Assembly: GCF_000746205.1 (NCBI RefSeq)
Contig: NZ_JQKV01000005.1
Coordinates: 124,001-188,000 of the forward strand
DNA length: 64,000 nt
DNA from: Halorubrum sp. BV1
Lineage (GTDB): Archaea; Halobacteriota; Halobacteria; Halobacteriales; Haloferacaceae
Direction of reading: 5' to 3'
The notes beneath the pieces were generated by a model, which saw only the letters and a program-made list of their open reading frames with translations, ran no database searches and was not told the origin of the DNA. The translations under genes were made by a program, and so were the position numbers. Shown here in pieces: positions 59,571 through 64,000 of this stretch (the first letter of the stretch is position 1; the number at the start of each line of letters is the position of its first letter).

Positions 59571-61100
59571 ATGGAATTCAACACGCCAAAGCAAACGGTC
59601 GCGGAGGCAACGCGGACCACCAACTACGAAGGTGGGGAAGCGTTCGAGCCTGCCGACCCCCGACTCGCACTGTACAAGCGCACGATCAACCAACTGCTGG
59701 AGGGCTCGTTCTACGAGTCCGATGACGAGCAGCTAGCTGCTGTCGTTCAGCAGTTCGATGCCGCCGCAAACGACGACCCGGAGTTCGTCCTGAAGCTCGC
59801 GGCCTATGCGCGCCAGGAGCTCTACTTGCGGGACATCCCACAAGTGCTACTCGTACTGGTAGCCAACGACGACCGATTCAAGGACGACTCCCCCGAGTCG
59901 CTCATCCGCGAATGGGCGCCGGCGATCATCCAGCGGATGGACGAGACGGCCACCGCGCTCGCGGTCCACGATCAGCTGTTCGACGGGACTGCGCCGTGGC
60001 CGCTTCGACGCGGGATCGAGGATGCGCTGGTTGAGATGGCCGACACCTACACGCTGGGCAAGTACGACCTGTCGCGGCGCGAGGTGACGCTACACGACGT
60101 CTTCAACCGCGTTCACCCCACGCCCGTCGACGCCGAGCAGGAAGCGCTCTTCGAGCGGTTCATGCGTGGCGGCCTCGACGACTATCCCGACGTCGACCCG
60201 TTGCCGGCGCCGAACACGTGGGAGACGGTTATCTCCGAGCGCGGCAACACCCAAGCCGCCTGGGAACTGCTCATCGAGGACGACGAGTACACGCTGCCCA
60301 TCTTCGCATCGATCCGGAACCTCCGGAATATGCTCGAAGCCGGCGTTCCGGAGGCCACCGTCGTGGATCACCTCGACCTGGAGGCCGTCCGGCACGCGCC
60401 GCTGTACCCGTTCCGGTACTACCAGGCCTACACCGCGCTGCAAGACGCGGATGTCCAGGCACCGGCGGTCGAGCAGTGGCTCGAAGACGCAATTGATGTC
60501 GCGGTCGAGACGGTGCCTGGCGGACTCGGCGATACCTTTGTTGCGGTCGACCTGTCGGGATCGATGGATCAGCCGCTGTCCGCGAACAGCACGCTCCGAC
60601 TGAAGGAGATCGGTGCGTTGTTCGGTGCGATCCTGGCCGACCAGGGTGCTGACGTCGGCGGGTTTGGCGACGACTTCCAGACCGTTCCGATGCACGTCGA
60701 CACGCCAGTCCTGCAGCGCCAAGCGGCGGTGTTGGCGATCGACGAAGACGTCGGGAACTCGACGAACGGCTGGAAGGCAATCGATTACCTCCGCGAGCGA
60801 GGTGAGCCCGTCGAACGCATCGTCGTCTTCACCGATATGCAGATCTGGGACAACACGCCGTTCACGGCCCGCGATTCCCAGACGGTCAAAGACGCGTTCG
60901 ATGCGTATCGAGACGAGGTGTCTTCGGACACCGCGCTGTATCTCGTCGACCTCGCGGCCTACGGCGACCTGGTGACGCCAGAAGGCTACGAGAACGTCTA
61001 CAACATCTCGGGATGGTCGGAGAACGTCCTCTCGTTCATCGAACACGCCGAGAATCCGAAGCAGATCATCGATGAGATCGAGGCGTTCGAACTGACCTAG
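59571..61100 (+). CDS. rsr: Ro60/TROVE-VWA RNA-binding protein (Rsr-like)
   Basis: 509 aa. Residues ~10-320 are a TROVE ring of HEAT-like helices: INQLLEGSFYESDDEQLAAV, DPEFVLKLAAYARQELYLRD, RDIPQVLLVLVAND, LPIFASIRNLRNMLEAGVPE. Residues ~325-505 are a von Willebrand A domain with the MIDAS site FVAVDLSGSMDQPL and VERIVVFTDMQIWDN. Ro proteins bind misfolded RNA 3' ends in the ring and Y RNAs outside, acting in RNA quality control with nucleases. Start ATG 59571 follows GGTGATAGG and a hairpin-rich 5' region behind tRNA-Arg. Sitting inside a tRNA array beside a Y-like RNA, it probably surveys or protects these tRNAs. Confidence 0.87.
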   Translation: MEFNTPKQTVAEATRTTNYEGGEAFEPADPRLALYKRTINQLLEGSFYESDDEQLAAVVQQFDAAANDDPEFVLKLAAYARQELYLRDIPQVLLVLVANDDRFKDDSPESLIREWAPAIIQRMDETATALAVHDQLFDGTAPWPLRRGIEDALVEMADTYTLGKYDLSRREVTLHDVFNRVHPTPVDAEQEALFERFMRGGLDDYPDVDPLPAPNTWETVISERGNTQAAWELLIEDDEYTLPIFASIRNLRNMLEAGVPEATVVDHLDLEAVRHAPLYPFRYYQAYTALQDADVQAPAVEQWLEDAIDVAVETVPGGLGDTFVAVDLSGSMDQPLSANSTLRLKEIGALFGAILADQGADVGGFGDDFQTVPMHVDTPVLQRQAAVLAIDEDVGNSTNGWKAIDYLRERGEPVERIVVFTDMQIWDNTPFTARDSQTVKDAFDAYRDEVSSDTALYLVDLAAYGDLVTPEGYENVYNISGWSENVLSFIEHAENPKQIIDEIEAFELT

Positions 61101-61127
61101 CCCTGTTCGGATCTTTTCTTTGAGGAT

Positions 61128-61200
61128 ACGCGAGTGGTGGAGTTCGAAAACACGCGGTCGTGCCACGACCGAGACGGGCGTTCGAATCGTCCCTCGTGCA
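61128..61200 (+). tRNA. tRNA-Gly (anticodon GCC)
   Basis: 73 nt. Anticodon stem CGGTC/GACCG with loop GTGCCAC, T-arm GGGCG-TTCGAAT-CGTCC, acceptor ACGCGAG/CTCGTGC with A1-C72 unpaired and one wobble, discriminator A. Follows the Ro gene by 27 nt. Confidence 0.72.
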
Positions 61201-61259
61201 CTCGGAGTACAGTTGTCGAACATCTGGCCCGTGAGACGCGCCTCAACGGAGATGATAAT

Positions 61260-61556
61260 ATGGCAGTATCCAATACCACCGACCTAGACTCGACGACAAT
61301 TGCCGTCGTGACGATTCGAATCCCCTGCGGCGCGGATGGAGACCTCGTCACTGACGCTGAGAAGCGTCTCTCGCGGCCCGAAACTATCGATGACGTCACG
61401 ATTGACGAATTGGATAGTATCGAGCCACAGCTGTCGGCCACACTCATCACCGTCGAAATTACGGTCCGGTGGGCTACGGCGATTGGCGATGAGGAGGAGG
61501 TCAGAGACAGACTGGCTGGTGTCTCGGGACTTGAGTCAGTCAGACGGATTGCATAG
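61260..61556 (+). CDS. Hypothetical protein behind the tRNA array
   Basis: 98 aa from ATG 61260, preceded by GGAGATGATA. A ferredoxin-like alternation is suggested: TTIAVVTIRIPCGADGDLVT, SATLITVEITVRWATAIGDE, EVRDRLAGVSGLESVRRIA. No family recognised. It is the last gene of the array's direction and may share the transcript. Confidence 0.55.
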   Translation: MAVSNTTDLDSTTIAVVTIRIPCGADGDLVTDAEKRLSRPETIDDVTIDELDSIEPQLSATLITVEITVRWATAIGDEEEVRDRLAGVSGLESVRRIA

Positions 61557-61603
61557 GCCGTTCAGAACGGCATAGCCGAAAGTGTAGTAATTTATTTGAC
61601 TGT

Positions 61604-61619
61604 TACCAAAATATTGGTA
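61604..61619. promoter_or_regulatory. Operator palindrome TACCAA-AATA-TTGGTA
   Basis: Perfect 6-bp arms, 9 bp before the start of the HTH gene at 61628. The half-site TTACCAAA equals the arms of family B inverted repeats at 34224, 36331 and 47200, so this regulator may recognise those too. Confidence 0.6.
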
Positions 61620-61627
61620 TCTGTTAG

Positions 61628-62302
61628 ATGTACGAACCGTTTGATGAGACTGCTGTTAGAGTGTTGCTCGCAGTCAATCCTGGAGATTCGATCCGAACGG
61701 TAGCCCAACATCTCCACACCCCCTACGAAACGGTTCGACAAGCAGTCAATCAACTAGAGGATGCAGGGTATCTTCGATATGATGATGGACTGTTCGTGAC
61801 CGACGATCGCGTCCGTAAGGCGGCACGAGACCTGCTGGCCACGAGTGCCGCCGTGAATCCACCGTCCATCGAAGAGGCGTACGTACTCCCACAGTTCGGT
61901 GACTGGCCCTTCGCCTTTACACAGGTGGACGCCGTCTACGTGTGGACCCAAGGGGGCTATCAGGTTGGTCGCGAGCCCGGAGACTACCCGCTCTTTCTTG
62001 CCGTCCTTGAGAAGGACATCGACGCCTGGCAGCGTTTTTTCGAACGGTTTGGAATCCCAACAGGATTTGAGCGACAACCGGAGGAATCATTTGAAGGTCC
62101 TCTCCAAGTCGTCCTCAACGAGCGTTCGGTGCTCAACCCCGACCACGTCGAAGGATATCCAGTCATCTCTCGGCGCGAGACGATAGAGTTCATGCGGAAG
62201 CATTATGCGACGTTTCAGTCAGCACTTGCTATGCTCGATCGCATGTACGACGATCTCGATCTCGACGTTTCCTACCGTGAGTCAGAAAGAGAATGCTCGT
62301 GA
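61628..62302 (+). CDS. Winged-HTH transcription regulator
   Basis: 224 aa. Residues ~1-65 form a winged helix: FDETAVRVLLAVNPGDSIRT, VAQHLHTPYETVRQAVNQLE and the wing DAGYLRYDDGLFVTDDRV. The rest is a partner or ligand domain (FAFTQVDAVYVWTQGGYQVG, DYPLFLAVLEKDIDAWQRFF). Architecture is like that of the antitoxin-type regulator at 14628, but no nucleotidyltransferase or other toxin follows. It starts 9 bp behind a palindrome and is therefore probably self-regulated. Confidence 0.72.
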   Translation: MYEPFDETAVRVLLAVNPGDSIRTVAQHLHTPYETVRQAVNQLEDAGYLRYDDGLFVTDDRVRKAARDLLATSAAVNPPSIEEAYVLPQFGDWPFAFTQVDAVYVWTQGGYQVGREPGDYPLFLAVLEKDIDAWQRFFERFGIPTGFERQPEESFEGPLQVVLNERSVLNPDHVEGYPVISRRETIEFMRKHYATFQSALAMLDRMYDDLDLDVSYRESERECS

Positions 62303-62449
62303 GGTTCACAGCAGCAATTGAATTATCGACCGCCTCCACGGTGAGGTTTAATTGATTGCCGTTGGTTTGACATCGACAGCGTTCCCGGGTTGCTATTTTT
62401 GAATAGTTTGCTATTCATACTCTTCAACCCGTGACGAGTCGATATCTGA

Positions 62450-62490
62450 TTAACCAACAAATCTATGCCGATACGCACTTTGTTGGTTAA
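62450..62490. promoter_or_regulatory. Inverted repeat, family A, copy 4, upstream of replication-module gene
   Basis: TTAACCAACA (62450-62459) and TGTTGGTTAA (62481-62490), spacer 21 bp, 16 bp before ATG 62507; positional twin of the copy at 15638. Confidence 0.75.
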
Positions 62491-62506
62491 CACGAGGCGA
62501 CCGCTG

Positions 62507-62830
62507 ATGTCCTACGAACCACCGACGCCGCCGGCGGAACTCCCGACAGAACTCGTCAACACGCTCAACGAGTACCCCTCTGAACAGCTACAACACGTTG
62601 CCCGCTACGCTGAAGAGCTAGCTGAGCACAAAGCTCGCGAGGCACGTCTCGAAGAGGACTCAGATGAAAGCGAAATCGAAGAACGTCCCGACGATCTGCC
62701 GGACGACGTCCCGGCGAAGGCCACGATCACGATCAAGGAGATTAACGACAACCGCTACTACTACTGGCAGTGGCGAGAAGGCGAAAAAGTTCGTTCCCAG
62801 TATAAAGGCCCCGTCAGTCCCGACGAGTAG
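62507..62830 (+). CDS. Conserved origin-associated protein, module 2
   Basis: 107 aa, paralogue of the protein at 15693 with the same length. Differences concentrate in the middle (EYPSEQLQHVARYAEELAEH); the C-terminal VPAKATITIKEINDNRYYYW and QWREGEKVRSQYKGPVSPDE are almost the same. The start is ATG 62507 (MSYEPPTPP), not the upstream in-frame codon at 62465, which lies inside the inverted repeat. Same upstream operator and same downstream origin repeats as module 1. Confidence 0.75.
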   Translation: MSYEPPTPPAELPTELVNTLNEYPSEQLQHVARYAEELAEHKAREARLEEDSDESEIEERPDDLPDDVPAKATITIKEINDNRYYYWQWREGEKVRSQYKGPVSPDE

Positions 62831-62886
62831 ACGGTGGTGAACCGTAGCCGGAGGTTTGTCAAGCGCAATTAGTAGCGTAGCAGAGG

Positions 62887-63144
62887 ACACCCCCCAGAGT
62901 GTGAATGGGTTCAACCCACCCCACACCCCTCAGTGTGAATGGGTCCGGTCAGTCCAAACAGGTAACACTCGGAGAGAAGATACCCACCCCACGTTTCCGT
63001 CGTAACTGGAGGTTGGTGGAGGGAACGCAGCCACGATCGAGGGGATCACACCCCCCACGTTTCCGTCGTTTCGTCACCCGGCCAAAGTCGATTATTGGGA
63101 GTAGAAGATGACCTCGGATCACCCACCCCACGTTTCCGACGTAT
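62887..63144 (+). repeat. Origin repeats of module 2
   Basis: Two AGTGTGAATGGG repeats (62887-62909, 62921-62943), then ORB-like repeats at 62982-63005, 63047-63070 and 63119-63144, all with a C-run and a GTTTCCG(T/A)CGT core. Order and spacing copy the distal part of the left cluster of module 1; the TTTTCGAGTTGTAA type is missing, so each Orc1 may prefer its own core. Confidence 0.75.
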
Positions 63145-63193
63145 CGAGAGATACACTCGTGATCAGGGGTGTAGTCAGCGACCGAAACGGGAG

Positions 63194-64000
63194 CTAGGCC
63201 AGGTCTTCCAGCCGGCTATCCCGGAGGACAGATTTCAGCACGATGCCGGTATCCTGAACCAGCCGGTGCTCGAGATAACTGCCTTCACCCCGGCCACCAC
63301 CGGTCCGAGTTGATTCAACGACACCGAGGAACGCCTGCTCTTTCAACAGCTCGTAGACGCGGTGCTCGCTGAGAGTCTTCGCGTCAGCCTTCTCTGTCGT
63401 CGCCTGATACCGTTCGTAAATCCGGTTGGTAGAGAATCCATCCTCGTTCGGATTCTCTTCGGTGAGCAGCGCGAGAGAATAGAGGATGAATTTGACCTGG
63501 GTCGTCGATCCACGGAGAAGCTCCTCGAACCGGTCGATTTCAGCCCACTCCTGAGCATCACGAACGTGTTCCTCGACGACTGTGTCGACGTTTTCTCGTT
63601 CGGCTAGTTCGCCGGCGTGACGTAGAATTTCGATAGCCTTTCTGGCGTCACCGTGTTCTTGAGCGGCTAGTGCCGCCGTCAGCGGGATCACATCATCCGA
63701 GAGAACGCCATCGTGGAACGCGTCCCGTCGGTGCTTCATAATCTCGCGCAGTTGATTCGCGTCGTAGGGTTGGAAGACGAACTCCTCCTCGCGAAGACTG
63801 GACTTGACGCGTTCGTTCAGCTGGTCGCGATACTCGATTTTGTTGCTGACTGCGATGACGCCCAGGTGGCAATCCGCTTTCCCCGATTCGCGAGCCCGCG
63901 AAAGCTGCATAAGAATATCATCGTCATCGAGTCGGTCCACCTCGTCGAGAATGATGATGACTGACTCGTAGGCAGTATCCAGAATCTCCCAGAGATAGTC
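63194..64000 (-). CDS. orc1: Orc1/Cdc6 replication initiator, module 2 (N-terminus outside window)
   Basis: 268 residues to the window end; the Walker A part lies beyond. Visible: Walker B VIIILDEVDRLDDDDILMQL, the AAA+ lid HGDARKAIEILRHAGELAER, ANQLREIMKHRRDAF as in other Orc1 proteins, and the C-terminal winged helix (~180-260, RIYERYQATTEKADAKTLSE, HRVYELLKEQAFLGVVESTR). It clearly differs from the module 1 Orc1 but keeps the same relation to the repeats. The frame is open to base 64000. Confidence 0.9.
   Translation of the reverse strand, partial: DYLWEILDTAYESVIIILDEVDRLDDDDILMQLSRARESGKADCHLGVIAVSNKIEYRDQLNERVKSSLREEEFVFQPYDANQLREIMKHRRDAFHDGVLSDDVIPLTAALAAQEHGDARKAIEILRHAGELAERENVDTVVEEHVRDAQEWAEIDRFEELLRGSTTQVKFILYSLALLTEENPNEDGFSTNRIYERYQATTEKADAKTLSEHRVYELLKEQAFLGVVESTRTGGGRGEGSYLEHRLVQDTGIVLKSVLRDSRLEDLA

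Noticed and set aside
60090..61223. Minus-strand frame of 377 codons opposite the Ro gene
   Set aside because: Ro/TROVE-VWA motifs are on the plus strand; the minus frame also crosses tRNA-Gly.

Overview
The window looks like an accessory replicon (plasmid, megaplasmid or integrated plasmid/virus material) of a halophilic archaeon, class Halobacteria. The proteins are strongly acidic, codons mostly end in G or C, archaeal TFB and TBP genes are present, and there are two Orc1/Cdc6 genes beside G-rich origin-recognition repeats. Signal-transduction genes are of haloarchaeal type (HalOD1, short PAS/GAF histidine kinases), and an archaeal-type tRNA array is present. There is no rRNA, no ribosomal protein gene and no CRISPR array.

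Layout. 0-3.4 kb: end of a ThiN-domain gene, thiD-thiN and a membrane-anchored Mrr-like nuclease. 3.5-13.8 kb: plasmid genes, seven of them behind a recurrent GC-hairpin 5' leader (RelE/RHH toxin-antitoxin, two HNH-repeat endonucleases, a large plasmid protein, an ArdC-like metallopeptidase, a SWIM zinc-finger protein), plus a 7TM histidine kinase. 13.8-19 kb: an HTH/nucleotidyltransferase pair, then replication module 1 (inverted-repeat operator, small conserved gene, origin repeats, orc1, more repeats). 19-28 kb: a Tat lipoprotein, small zinc-ribbon genes, TFB, a Cas2/SinR-fold cluster and a PIN/UPF0175 toxin-antitoxin pair. 28.3-33.6 kb: an IS5-type element inserted into a sensor kinase, a second kinase and a HalOD1 gene.

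34-55 kb is a defence island. It holds a ubiquitin-like operon (Ub-like, E2-like, JAB-E1 fusion). Next is a restriction operon (small AbrB-like protein, nuclease-methyltransferase, SNF2 helicase) whose last gene is a diverged TATA-binding protein. Then come a GmrSD-type DUF262/DUF1524 enzyme, a membrane coiled-coil protein, a HEPN protein and an AbiEi-like/Fic pair.

56.6-61.2 kb is a virus-like tRNA array: about 15 plausible tRNAs and two degenerate ones, several only 2-4 nt apart. It includes an initiator-like tRNA and a tRNA-Thr with a structured insertion. It ends in a Ro60/TROVE gene. Between two tRNAs lies an 86-nt RNA that folds into a long end-pairing stem with an internal loop, the architecture of a Y RNA, Ro's usual partner. 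I regard this Ro/tRNA/Y-like locus and the TBP-bearing restriction operon as the most novel parts of the window.

61.6-64 kb: an HTH regulator with its palindromic operator, then replication module 2. Module 2 is a diverged duplicate of module 1 in the same gene order, and its orc1 runs off the window. The replicon therefore probably arose by fusion or duplication of two replication units.
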